Shown one piece after another: positions 47,719 through 56,214 of a DNA stretch of 64,000 bases (within the stretch, counting starts at the first letter, position 1; each line of letters starts with the position of its first letter). This DNA is from Kribbella pittospori (GTDB taxonomy: Bacteria > Actinomycetota > Actinomycetes > Propionibacteriales > Kribbellaceae). Both the position numbers and the translations under genes were made by a program. The stretch covers positions 310,001 through 374,000 of the forward strand of contig NZ_SJKB01000007.1 in the NCBI RefSeq assembly GCF_004331465.1, given 5' to 3'. A model generated the notes under the pieces. The model saw only the letters and a program-made list of their open reading frames with translations. It made no database searches and was not told where the DNA came from.

Positions 47719-49047
47719 ATGAGGCCGCTCATCCCACCCACCGCAGGCCGGCGCCTGCGGGCCCTGGCCGCCGTCGCGATCGCTTCCACCCTGCTGGCCG
47801 CCAGCGCGTGCGGTGGTGACTCCGGCGGTGGCGGCGGTGGCGACTCCGCCAACGGCGAGGTCACGCTCCGCTTCACCTGGTGGGGCGGTGACACCCGGCA
47901 CAAGATGACCCAGCAGGCCATCGAGGCGTTCCAGAAGGACCACCCGAACATCAAGATCAAGGGTGAGTTCGGCGAGTGGGCCGGGTACTGGGACAAGCTC
48001 GCCACCACGGTCGCGGCCAACGACGCGCCGGACATCATCCAGATGGACGAGAAGTACCTGCGTGAGTACGCCGACCGCGGCGCGCTGCAGGACCTGAAGA
48101 AGTCCGACGGCCTGGACACCGGCAAGTTCGAGAAGGACACCCTCAGCGCCGGTGAGTTCGACGGCGGGCTGTACGGGCTGAACGCCGGCATCAACTCGTT
48201 CGCGATCGTCGCCAACCCGGCCGTGTTCAAGGCCGCCGGGGTCGCGCTGCCGGACGACACGACCTGGACCTGGGACGACTACACCCGGATCGCCGCGGAG
48301 ATCACCGCGAAGACCGGCGGCAAGGTCTCCGGTACCGGTGCCCCCGGCACCAACGAGGCCGCGCTGAACCTGTGGGCCCGCCAGCACGGCGAGTCGCTGT
48401 GGACCCAGGACGGCAAGCTCGGCATCTCGGCCGGCCAGGTGACCGACTTCTACACCAACCTGCTGAAGATGCGGGACGCCAAGGCGATCCCGTCGGCCGA
48501 ATCGGTCTCGCAGGACATGAACGCGCCGCTGGACCAGTCCGCGCTGGCGACCGGCAAGCTGGCGATGAGCTTCATCTGGAGCAACCAGCTGGTCGCGTTC
48601 AGCAAGGCGGCCGGGACCGAGCTCAAGCTGCTGCGGATCCCGAGCACCGACGGCAAGGCGGCCGACAACGGCTCGTACTACAAGGGCTCGATGTTCTGGT
48701 CGATCTCGTCGCGCTCGAAGCACCAGAAGGAGGCGACCGAGTTCGTCAACTTCCTGGCCAACAGCACCGCCGCCGGCAACATTCTGCTGGCCGAGCGCGG
48801 CGTGCCGCCGAACACCGAGATCCGCGCGGCCGTGGACCCGAAGCTGCAGCCGGCCGACGCCGCCTCGTCGAAGTTCATCCAGGACATCGGCAAGGAGCTC
48901 GGCGACCCGTCGCCGGCGCCGCCGGTCGGTGGTGGCCAGGTGGAGAAGATCACCCAGCGCTACACCACCGAGGTTCTGTTCGGCCGGCTCACGCCCGACA
49001 AGGCGGCCCAGCAGTTCATCGACGAGGTCAACGGGGAGCTCAAATAG
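47719..49047 (+). CDS. Sugar-binding lipoprotein of ABC transporter
   Basis: A 442-residue extracellular solute-binding protein, third in the plus-strand operon. The signal region ends in a lipobox-like AASAC near residue 33, followed by a Gly-rich tether. VTLRFTWWGGDTRHKMTQQAIEAFQKDHP is the classic family 1 SBP opening (residues ~52-80), and AAGVALPDDTTWTWDDY follows. I use the ATG at 47719 because GAAAGG lies 8 nt upstream. It feeds the two permeases upstream; the ligand is inferred to be a sugar. Confidence 0.92.
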   Translation: MRPLIPPTAGRRLRALAAVAIASTLLAASACGGDSGGGGGGDSANGEVTLRFTWWGGDTRHKMTQQAIEAFQKDHPNIKIKGEFGEWAGYWDKLATTVAANDAPDIIQMDEKYLREYADRGALQDLKKSDGLDTGKFEKDTLSAGEFDGGLYGLNAGINSFAIVANPAVFKAAGVALPDDTTWTWDDYTRIAAEITAKTGGKVSGTGAPGTNEAALNLWARQHGESLWTQDGKLGISAGQVTDFYTNLLKMRDAKAIPSAESVSQDMNAPLDQSALATGKLAMSFIWSNQLVAFSKAAGTELKLLRIPSTDGKAADNGSYYKGSMFWSISSRSKHQKEATEFVNFLANSTAAGNILLAERGVPPNTEIRAAVDPKLQPADAASSKFIQDIGKELGDPSPAPPVGGGQVEKITQRYTTEVLFGRLTPDKAAQQFIDEVNGELK

Positions 49048-49072
49048 TGTTGCTGATGGCAACTGATTGGCA

Positions 49073-50200
49073 ATGACTGCTCGCGTGGCCGTGGCGGGTG
49101 TCCACGGCCACGGGGCGTCCCACGTACGCAACGTCGTACGTCTGGCCGCCGAGGGGAAGGCGCAGCTCGTCGCTGTCGCCGACCCTCGGCCGGCCGAGGA
49201 TCTGCCCGCCGGGGTTGAGGTTTTCGGTGGGCTGGACGAGTTGCTCGCGTCGACGGCGGTCGACGTGGTGATCATCAGTACGCCGATCCAGACGCACGTG
49301 GCGCTGGCCGAGGTGGCGATGCGGGCCGGGGCCGACGTACTGCTGGAGAAGCCTCCGACGGCGTCGCTGGCGGAGTTCGAGAAGTTGTCCGCTGTTGTCG
49401 CTGAGACCGGGCGTGCGTGTCAGGTTGGATTCCAGGCTCAGGCGTCCGAGGCCACGTTGACGTTGGCGTCGATGGTGGCTGATGGGCGGCTTGGGGAGAT
49501 CCGCGGGATCAGCGCGGTTGGTAAGTGGGTGCGGAAGGCGCGGTACTTCCAGCGGGCGCGGTGGGCCGGTCGACGGACGCTCGACGGTGTTGCGGTGGTC
49601 GACGGTGCGGTGACGAATCCGCTTGCCCATGCGACTGCGGCTGCGTTGTCGCTTGATGGGTCGACCGGGGTGGACGACGTACGGTCCGTCGAGACGGAGT
49701 TGTTCCGGGCGAACCCGATCGAGTCGGACGACACGTCCACGGTCCGGATCGTGACGAGCCGCGGTACGACGATCCTGATCGCGGTGACGCTGTGCGCGTC
49801 GGAACATCTCGAGCCGCGGGTGATCGTGCACGGGTCCGCTGGTCGCGCCGTACTGCGGTACACGACGGACACGCTCGAGATCACCGACAGCAGTGGTACG
49901 AGCGAGACGACGTACGACCGGGCCGGGCTGCTGGAGAACCTGCTCGATCATCGCGCGGATCCCGGCGTACCGCTGTATGTTCCGCTGGCCGCGACCGGCG
50001 GATTCACCCGGGTCGTCGACGCGGTCCGGTTGGCGGACGCGCCGTCCGAGATCCCGAGCGAATACGTCCGCTGGGAAGGCGAGGGACTCGAGCGACGGCC
50101 GATCGTCCTCGACATCGAGAAGTGGGTAGACCGAGCCGCCGACGAGCTAGCCCTCTTCAGCGAACTCAGCGCCCCCTGGACGCCAGGCTCAGCGGGGTAG
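49073..50200 (+). CDS. Gfo/Idh/MocA-family oxidoreductase
   Basis: A 375-residue NAD(P)-dependent sugar dehydrogenase. The Rossmann half has VAVAGVHGHGASHVRNV, LVAVADPRP, VVIISTPIQTHVALAEVAM and the family motif VLLEKPPTASL with the catalytic lysine near 95; the C-terminal alpha/beta half has GAVTNPLAHATAAAL. It likely oxidises an imported sugar or polyol, or acts with the FAD oxidoreductase. It starts 26 nt after the binding protein gene. The start is ATG at 49073; no clear Shine-Dalgarno is seen. Its end overlaps the convergent histidine kinase gene. Confidence 0.9.
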   Translation: MTARVAVAGVHGHGASHVRNVVRLAAEGKAQLVAVADPRPAEDLPAGVEVFGGLDELLASTAVDVVIISTPIQTHVALAEVAMRAGADVLLEKPPTASLAEFEKLSAVVAETGRACQVGFQAQASEATLTLASMVADGRLGEIRGISAVGKWVRKARYFQRARWAGRRTLDGVAVVDGAVTNPLAHATAAALSLDGSTGVDDVRSVETELFRANPIESDDTSTVRIVTSRGTTILIAVTLCASEHLEPRVIVHGSAGRAVLRYTTDTLEITDSSGTSETTYDRAGLLENLLDHRADPGVPLYVPLAATGGFTRVVDAVRLADAPSEIPSEYVRWEGEGLERRPIVLDIEKWVDRAADELALFSELSAPWTPGSAG

Positions 50201-51613
50201 CGCGAGAGTGAACGTCGTGCTCGCGGGCTGGGAGGTCAGGCTGAGAGTGCCTTGGTGGGCTTGGGTGATGGATTGGGCTAGGGAGAGGCCCAGGCCGGTG
50301 CCGCCGGTGGTTCGGGTTCGGGCGGTGTCGGCTCGGGTGAAGCGTTGGAAGACGGTGGGTTGGAGGTCGGTGGGGATGCCGGGGCCGTCGTCGTGGATGG
50401 TGAGTACGGCGGAGTGCGCGGACGAGGTCAGGGCGATCGTGACCGTCGTACCCGGTGGAGTGTGACGGCGGGCGTTGCCGAGGAGGTTGGTGACGACCTG
50501 GTGCAGGCGTTGCTCGTCGCCGATGACTACGAGGGGATCCGGCGGCAGGCTCAACCGCCAGACGTGCTCAGGCGCCACGATCTGCGCGTCGGCGATCGAG
50601 TCGCTCGCCAGCCGGCTGAGGTCCACCGGGCGACGGTCGAGCGGACGACCCGCGTCGAGGCGAGCCAGCAACAGTAGGTCCTCCACCAGCGCCGCCATCC
50701 GCGTCGCCTCGACCATCACCTTGCCCATCGCCTGCGTGTACAACTCCGGATCACGCCGCTGCAGACTCAACTGCGCATACCCGTGAATCGTGGTCAGCGG
50801 CGTACGCAGCTCATGGGACGCATCGGCAACGAATTGCCGCACCTGCACCTCACTCCGATGCCGTGCATCCAGCGACCGCTCCATGTGTCCCAGCAACGTG
50901 TTCAACGCGACAGCGACCTGACCGACCTCAGTCCGTTCATCCGTCAGCCGTGACGGCACTCGCGCCGTCATCCCGATCTCACCAGTGTCCAGCGGCAGCC
51001 CCGCCACCTCACGAGCCGTCTGCGCGACTCGCCGCAGCGGCCGCAGTTGCCGTCGTACGACAAACACCGCGACACCGCCCGCGGCCAGTACGCCGACGCC
51101 GCCGAACAGCACCTCCCATCCGATCAGACTGTTGACCGTGTCATCGATGTCCTTCGTCGGCAGTCCGGAGATCACCGTGACGTCGCCGATCCGGGAGGCG
51201 TGCACGCGGTACTGCCCCAGACCGGGAACGGCCACGGTCGCATTCGTGCCACCGGTCGGTACGGCCTCAAGGACAGCGAGGTCCTGGTCGGACAGGGTCG
51301 TGACCTCGCCGGCGCTCGTGATCACGTTGCCGATGGCATTCGACGTACTCCGGTAGACGGTGACCGTGCCGGCGTCCTGCCCGTGCGGGACGTCCGGGGG
51401 CGGCTTGTTCCCGCCGCCGTTGGTCAGTACGCCGAGCGCCCGCCCGTGCGTCGCCATCACCTTGGTGTCGAGCTGCTTGGTCAGGTACGAGCTGATGGCA
51501 GCCGTCGTCAGCACACTGATCAGCACACTCACGACCGCGACCAGCAGCACGACCGCGGCCGCGACCCGGGCGGTCAGCGAGGCAGGCACGAACCGCGTCA
51601 TGCATCCCAGCAT
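50189..51613 (-). CDS. Orphan sensor histidine kinase (HAMP, HisKA)
   Basis: A 474-residue membrane kinase. A first transmembrane helix lies near 14-37, an extracytoplasmic sensor of ~115 residues follows, then a second helix near 155-178, a HAMP domain (RRQLRPLRRVAQTAREV), HisKA with DASHELRTPLTTIHGYAQL, and an HATPase domain (NLLGNARRHTPPG, DDGPGIP, GGTGLGLSLAQSI). It should phosphorylate an OmpR-type response regulator, but none is adjacent. The start is ATG at 51613; ATG at 51601 is an alternative. Confidence 0.9.
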   Translation of the reverse strand: MLGCMTRFVPASLTARVAAAVVLLVAVVSVLISVLTTAAISSYLTKQLDTKVMATHGRALGVLTNGGGNKPPPDVPHGQDAGTVTVYRSTSNAIGNVITSAGEVTTLSDQDLAVLEAVPTGGTNATVAVPGLGQYRVHASRIGDVTVISGLPTKDIDDTVNSLIGWEVLFGGVGVLAAGGVAVFVVRRQLRPLRRVAQTAREVAGLPLDTGEIGMTARVPSRLTDERTEVGQVAVALNTLLGHMERSLDARHRSEVQVRQFVADASHELRTPLTTIHGYAQLSLQRRDPELYTQAMGKVMVEATRMAALVEDLLLLARLDAGRPLDRRPVDLSRLASDSIADAQIVAPEHVWRLSLPPDPLVVIGDEQRLHQVVTNLLGNARRHTPPGTTVTIALTSSAHSAVLTIHDDGPGIPTDLQPTVFQRFTRADTARTRTTGGTGLGLSLAQSITQAHQGTLSLTSQPASTTFTLALPR

Positions 51614-51664
51614 GAGCGACCACCCCTGGAGGAACCTCCGCGCCGGCTGGGGAAATGCTGTGAG

Positions 51665-52585
51665 TCAAAGGATCTCGGCCGCGTCCTGCCGCAGCGCGTC
51701 GAGCTCGCCGGCAGCCCACCCTTCGGCTCGCGACTCGGTGCCCCGGAACGCCGGCTTGTCGACCAGGTGGAAGCGCAGGTTGAAGATCCGCCCGACGACC
51801 CGCAGGTATGGAATGGCTGCTTCGTCGGACGCCGAGATCGGTCGCCGAGTCCTGTACCCCCACTTGAACGACGACCAGTACGGCGTCGACGCGACGCCGG
51901 TGAAGTCCGCGGCCCGGGGACCGATCGCGGCGAGGTCGAAGTCGAGTAAGAGCAGTCCCTGCGGCGTCAGTAAAACGTTGTCGAGACTCACGTCGCCATG
52001 GCAGACACCGTGGTCGGAGTACTGCGTGACGTTCTTCCGTACTGCGGCCGCCAGCTCCCGGAGCAGGTTTTCCTCCGCGCGATCAATCGCGAGGATCTGT
52101 TCGAGCGGTTCGTCGAGCCGATGGGCGACATCCGCCGGACGACGCCCGTACGGCGACGAGTAGTTGTCGGCGGCATCGTGGAACGCGGCGAGTTGCGCGC
52201 CGAAGGCAGCGTACAGATCGTCGTCGAACGGCGGCCGCGGTGTGGTGCCGTCGACGAATGTCGACAGGGTGAACGGCCGCGGTCCCTCAGGTGCATCGAG
52301 TACGCCGACAAGGTCACCGGAAGGCAACGATCGAATTGCTGGAACGAGCAGTCCGGTGGATCGCACGTGTTCCGAAAGCCCTGCCTCCCAACGGATTTCG
52401 TCCATGTGGCGTGCGTCGTACCGATAGAGCTTGAAGACGTACCGGGCGTCCCCGGTGGTCATTACATAGACGTCGTTGACCAGCGACCGGAGCAACTCGC
52501 AGCCGGTGAAGCGGAGACCGTAGAGCTCGCCGAGGTGAGCGCTCAGAGCGCGTGGGTCAGGCAACGATCGCAACGTCTGGACCAT
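51665..52585 (-). CDS. Phosphotransferase (aminoglycoside-phosphotransferase/homoserine-kinase-like)
   Basis: A 306-residue kinase-fold enzyme of the APH superfamily. The nucleotide lysine is in YVFKLYRYD near 50; the catalytic loop is HGVCHGDVSLDNVLL near 192-206, and the metal segment is LLLLDFDLAAIGPRAADF. The substrate is uncertain; similarity of pattern to ThrB-type homoserine kinases and to macrolide/aminoglycoside kinases gives no clear choice. The ATG follows TAGGGT by 6 nt (leaderless). It lies 51 nt upstream of the orphan kinase gene. Confidence 0.85.
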   Translation of the reverse strand: MVQTLRSLPDPRALSAHLGELYGLRFTGCELLRSLVNDVYVMTTGDARYVFKLYRYDARHMDEIRWEAGLSEHVRSTGLLVPAIRSLPSGDLVGVLDAPEGPRPFTLSTFVDGTTPRPPFDDDLYAAFGAQLAAFHDAADNYSSPYGRRPADVAHRLDEPLEQILAIDRAEENLLRELAAAVRKNVTQYSDHGVCHGDVSLDNVLLTPQGLLLLDFDLAAIGPRAADFTGVASTPYWSSFKWGYRTRRPISASDEAAIPYLRVVGRIFNLRFHLVDKPAFRGTESRAEGWAAGELDALRQDAAEIL

Positions 52586-52801
52586 GGCCCGACCCTAGGA
52601 GACGGGGTTGGATAATTCCTGTGAATTCGAGGTGTGAAGTCCGGACGGAGTGGGGAGGTTCGCAATGTTTCCGGATTCGCCTCCCCTTCTGGGGCCGGAA
52701 ACCGGTAGCCTCGTTCAGCGGTCCTTGGGGGAGGCCTACCGAGCCACCGCATCCATCCCGACGAACTGCCGGAGAGCCCAAACCGGTCAGGAGACCACGT
52801 C

Positions 52802-54235
52802 TTGCAGGAGAACACCAGCAATCCCAGTACTGGCGAACTGGCGAACGTACCCCTTACCGGTGCGGACAAGGTCGCCTATGCCTTCTACGCCACTGCGGCT
52901 GCGGCCGCACTAGTCGGCCAGGTCTGGGCCGGCGTGACCCATATCCCCTGGCCCGAGGAAGGCTTCTCGCAGTTCCTCAAGATCGCCGTCGTGACGCCCG
53001 CGGTGGCCGTGCTCGAGCTCGGTGGTGTCGCCACCGCAGCGCTGGCCGACCTGCGCCGGCGCAAGGGTGAGCAGGCCTATGCCTACCGCGCGATGTCGTT
53101 CTTCGCGGCGCTGGTCGCGGTCGTCTTCAACGTCGTGGGTCACTGGCGCCCGGAGGAGCGGTTCCTCGCCTTCGGCTTCGGCGGCCTGTCCGCGTTCGCC
53201 TACGTGCTCTGGCTGATCCACAGCTCGGCCCGGCGCCGCGACGCGCTGCGCCGGGCGGGACAGATGCGCGAGACCGGCCCGGTGTACGGCGTGGTCCAGT
53301 GGGTGCGCGAGCCGCGGGTGACCTGGCTGGCGCGGTCGCTGGCGATCGAGCACGGGTACAGCCTGTACGAGAGCCTGCGCGCGGCCCATCACCAGATCCG
53401 GAACAAGTCCCGGCGCGACGCCATCGCCGGGACCGTTGCCGAGTACATCCGTTCCGAGCACCAGGACGAGCGGCTGGCGAAGATCGCCGAGACGACGTAC
53501 GACCCGGACCGGCTGGCCGGGATGCTCGAGGAGCGGATCAACTACGAGGTCATCACCAGCAAGCTGACCAAGGCGATCTCGCCGCCGCCGGAGCCCGAGG
53601 AGCGGCCGGCAGTACCGGCTGCGGTCTGGGTGCTCGAGGGCGGGCAGCCGCGGCGCGCGGACAGCACCGGGGTGTCGTTGCGCGACGAGGACGCCTGGAC
53701 CGGCGAGCTGATGGCCATCGTCGACCAGCCCGACACCGACGAGCCGGTCGCCGAGGCGATCGTGGTCGAGGACGAGAGCGAGCCGGAGCACGTCGTCCAG
53801 AACGGTGCGTCCAGCAGCCCCTCCAACGGTGCGGTGAATGGCAAGCTCAAGCCGCTCGCGCCGCAGCCGAAGGCCGAGCCGGTGGTGCAGAAGCCGCAGC
53901 CGCCGTCGCCGTTCGCGGACGCGACGGACACCCAGCCGCCGGCGTTGATCACGACGGCGCCCGCCGAACCGGTCGCGCGGAAGTCGGTCGTCGACGAGTC
54001 GGTGGTGGCGAAGCCGGCGATGGAGTCGATGAAGATCGACGAGCCCGCCGCCGAGCCGACCGCCTTGGAGAAGAAGCGGATGCGCGCGTGGGCGCTGCTG
54101 TCCGACTGGCCGGAGGGACACGAGCGTACGGCGAAGAAGCTGGCCGACGCGATCGGCTCCAGCGAGCCGATGGCCGCGCGCTTCATCGACCAGTACGAGG
54201 CCGAGCACGGCCTCGTCTTCACCTCGCAGAACTGA
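52802..54235 (+). CDS. DUF2637-like membrane protein with C-terminal HTH-like segment
   Basis: A 477-residue protein. Four transmembrane helices lie in the first ~130 residues (KVAYAFYATAAAAALVGQVW; FLKIAVVTPAVAVLELGGVA; FFAALVAVVFNVVG; FLAFGFGGLSAFAYVLWLI), the layout of DUF2637/SpdA-like proteins. A conserved cytoplasmic helical region, a long Pro/Glu/Ala-rich linker (~260-420) and a C-terminal HTH-like segment (LSDWPEGHERTAKKLADAIGSSEPMAARFIDQYE) follow. Such modules are known from Streptomyces conjugative elements, but no transfer gene is present here. The start is TTG with CAGGAG 8 nt upstream. Confidence 0.8.
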   Translation: MQENTSNPSTGELANVPLTGADKVAYAFYATAAAAALVGQVWAGVTHIPWPEEGFSQFLKIAVVTPAVAVLELGGVATAALADLRRRKGEQAYAYRAMSFFAALVAVVFNVVGHWRPEERFLAFGFGGLSAFAYVLWLIHSSARRRDALRRAGQMRETGPVYGVVQWVREPRVTWLARSLAIEHGYSLYESLRAAHHQIRNKSRRDAIAGTVAEYIRSEHQDERLAKIAETTYDPDRLAGMLEERINYEVITSKLTKAISPPPEPEERPAVPAAVWVLEGGQPRRADSTGVSLRDEDAWTGELMAIVDQPDTDEPVAEAIVVEDESEPEHVVQNGASSSPSNGAVNGKLKPLAPQPKAEPVVQKPQPPSPFADATDTQPPALITTAPAEPVARKSVVDESVVAKPAMESMKIDEPAAEPTALEKKRMRAWALLSDWPEGHERTAKKLADAIGSSEPMAARFIDQYEAEHGLVFTSQN

Positions 54236-54271
54236 CGAACCCCGCGCCGGCCGCACCCCGGCGCGGGTCGA

Positions 54272-55474
54272 TCAGTTCCCGAGGTTCACCGGTAGTTCCG
54301 CGAGGCCGCTGACCAGGACGCGGCGCCACTCGAGGTCCTCGGCCGGCTTGGCCAGGCTCATCCGCGGGAAGCGTCGTACCAGGGCCAGCAACGACTCCTG
54401 CAGTTCGATCCGGGCCAGCTGTGCCCCGAGGCAGAAGTGCGGTCCGAACCCGAACGACACGTGCTTGTTGTCCTTCCGGTCCAGCCGCAGTTCGTCGGGT
54501 GCGTCGTACGCGCGGGGATCCCGGTTGGCCGAGTTCAACGCCGCCATCACGCCTTCGCCTGCCTTGATCTGTACTCCGTGCAGCTCGACGTCCTCGAGTG
54601 CGACGCGCAACTGGCCGACCTCGCTGAAGCGGTTGAAGCGCAGCAGCTCCTCGATCGCGGACGGGACCAGTGTCGGATCGGCGACGAGCTTGGCCCAGTT
54701 CTCCGGCCGGCGCAGCAGGGTCGCGACGCAGCTCGAGATCTGGTTCGCCGAGGTCTCGTGGCCGGCGACCAGCAGGTTCACCCCGAACGCGATCAGCTCT
54801 TCCTGACTCAGCCGGTCGCCTTCCTCGCGGGCCCGGACCAGTTCGTCCAGCAGGTCCTGCGCGGGCTGGTCGGTGTTCGCCAGCTTCTTCGTGACCAGGT
54901 CCTCGATGTACGCCGTCAGGTTGGTCATCGCGTCCTCGACCAGGTCCTTCTCGGCCATCTTCATGCTGTACCCGAGCTCGGTCCACTCACGGAACTGCGC
55001 GCGATCCGCGTACGGTACGCCGAGCAGCTGGCAGATCACCTGGATCGGCAGCGGCAACGCGACCAGTTGCCGGATGTCCGCACCGTCTCCGGCCGCCGCG
55101 ACATCCTCCGCGAGCTGCGCCGACAACTCCGCGACCCACGGTCGCGTCTGCTCGATCTTCCGATGCGCGAACGTCGGCACGACCAGCCGGCGCAGCCGGG
55201 TGTGCTCGGGCGGGTCGGTCGTGGTCAGACTGTTCGGCATCGGCTTGGCCAGCGCGACCCGGGGAGCACCTTGCTTGACCACCGCGGCCCGCGAGAAGCG
55301 CGGGTCCGCGAGCACCATCCGTACGTCGTCGTGCCGCGTGACCAGCCAGACCTCGGCCCCGGCCAGAGTCCGCACCCGAGCCACGGGCCGGTTCTCCCGT
55401 AGCTCGGCGAACGTTGGCGAGGGATCGAACTGAAAGGCATCCTGGAACGGAATCTCCAGTACCGGCTCCGACAT
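54272..55474 (-). CDS. Cytochrome P450
   Basis: A 400-residue class I bacterial P450. The I-helix oxygen-binding motif is LLVAGHETSANQ, the K-helix ExxR is EELLR, and the haem loop is FGFGPHFCLGAQLARIE with the axial ligand Cys348. It is similar in layout to CYP105/CYP107-type actinobacterial hydroxylases. No ferredoxin or reductase gene is adjacent, so redox partners must come from elsewhere. The ATG follows TAGGGT by 7 nt (leaderless). Substrate unknown. Confidence 0.95.
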   Translation of the reverse strand: MSEPVLEIPFQDAFQFDPSPTFAELRENRPVARVRTLAGAEVWLVTRHDDVRMVLADPRFSRAAVVKQGAPRVALAKPMPNSLTTTDPPEHTRLRRLVVPTFAHRKIEQTRPWVAELSAQLAEDVAAAGDGADIRQLVALPLPIQVICQLLGVPYADRAQFREWTELGYSMKMAEKDLVEDAMTNLTAYIEDLVTKKLANTDQPAQDLLDELVRAREEGDRLSQEELIAFGVNLLVAGHETSANQISSCVATLLRRPENWAKLVADPTLVPSAIEELLRFNRFSEVGQLRVALEDVELHGVQIKAGEGVMAALNSANRDPRAYDAPDELRLDRKDNKHVSFGFGPHFCLGAQLARIELQESLLALVRRFPRMSLAKPAEDLEWRRVLVSGLAELPVNLGN

Positions 55475-55515
55475 GTCTTCGACCCTAAGCGACTTAGGTA
55501 ACCCTTGCCCGGTCC

Positions 55516-56214
55516 TCAGCGCGTCGTTGGGGAGGGGCGGGTGGCGACGGCCGGGACGATGAAGGCGGCGGCGATGAGCAGCATCAGGACGGCGCCGATG
55601 AGGGAGCCGATGGTGATGCCCTCGACCACGGGCAGGGTGCCGCCCAGGCTGAGCGCGGCGTCGACGTTCGGCGAACCGTCGGCGTTCATGATGACGACGG
55701 ACCAGTCGCCTCCGGTGGCGTTCCAGTCGAGGGTTCTGGTGCCGGAAGCGACCCAGAAGGACTGGTCGGCGGGGGCGCCGACGGGTGTGTCTCCGGCATG
55801 TGCCGTGGTCGAGAGCTTGAACGGATCGACGTCGAAGTCCGCGACCTCGTCGTGGCTGACGCCGTTCAGGTACGTCGCAACCTCGGCCGCCGGACCGATC
55901 CCGACGAACACCGGCGTGCCGTTCTTCGACTCGATGTCGATGCGGACGTCACCGAGGAAGTCGTCGGTGTAGAAGGCGTCCGGCCCGGTGCCGCCGACAT
56001 CCAGTGTCGGCGCCAGCAGAGCGTAGGAGCCGGTCGTGACGCGCTCCGGTCCGGCGGTGAAGTAGCCGTTGTCGCGTTGCTGCTGCGCCCAGAGGCCGAA
56101 GCCGCCGATCGCGAACAAGAGGAGGCTGACCATGCCGAAGAAGGTGCCGATGACAACGAGCAGAGTACGGCGGCCGCTCCACGAGCGTTGGACTGTCGGA
56201 GTGGTGGTGGTCAT
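55516..56214 (-). CDS. Membrane protein coupled to the CPBP protease
   Basis: A 232-residue protein with an N-terminal transmembrane helix (TLLVVIGTFFGMVSLLLFAIGGFGLWA, near 16-42), an extracytoplasmic beta-rich domain of ~140 residues, and a second helix near the C-terminus (ITIGSLIGAVLMLLIAAAFIVPAV). Its ATG overlaps the stop of the CPBP gene. The architecture suggests a partner or substrate of the protease. I do not recognise a named family. Confidence 0.8.
   Translation of the reverse strand: MTTTTPTVQRSWSGRRTLLVVIGTFFGMVSLLLFAIGGFGLWAQQQRDNGYFTAGPERVTTGSYALLAPTLDVGGTGPDAFYTDDFLGDVRIDIESKNGTPVFVGIGPAAEVATYLNGVSHDEVADFDVDPFKLSTTAHAGDTPVGAPADQSFWVASGTRTLDWNATGGDWSVVIMNADGSPNVDAALSLGGTLPVVEGITIGSLIGAVLMLLIAAAFIVPAVATRPSPTTR

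Noticed and set aside
52802..54235. Integrated conjugative element because of the DUF2637-like domain
   Set aside because: No transfer, replication or integrase genes and no attachment-site repeats are seen around it.
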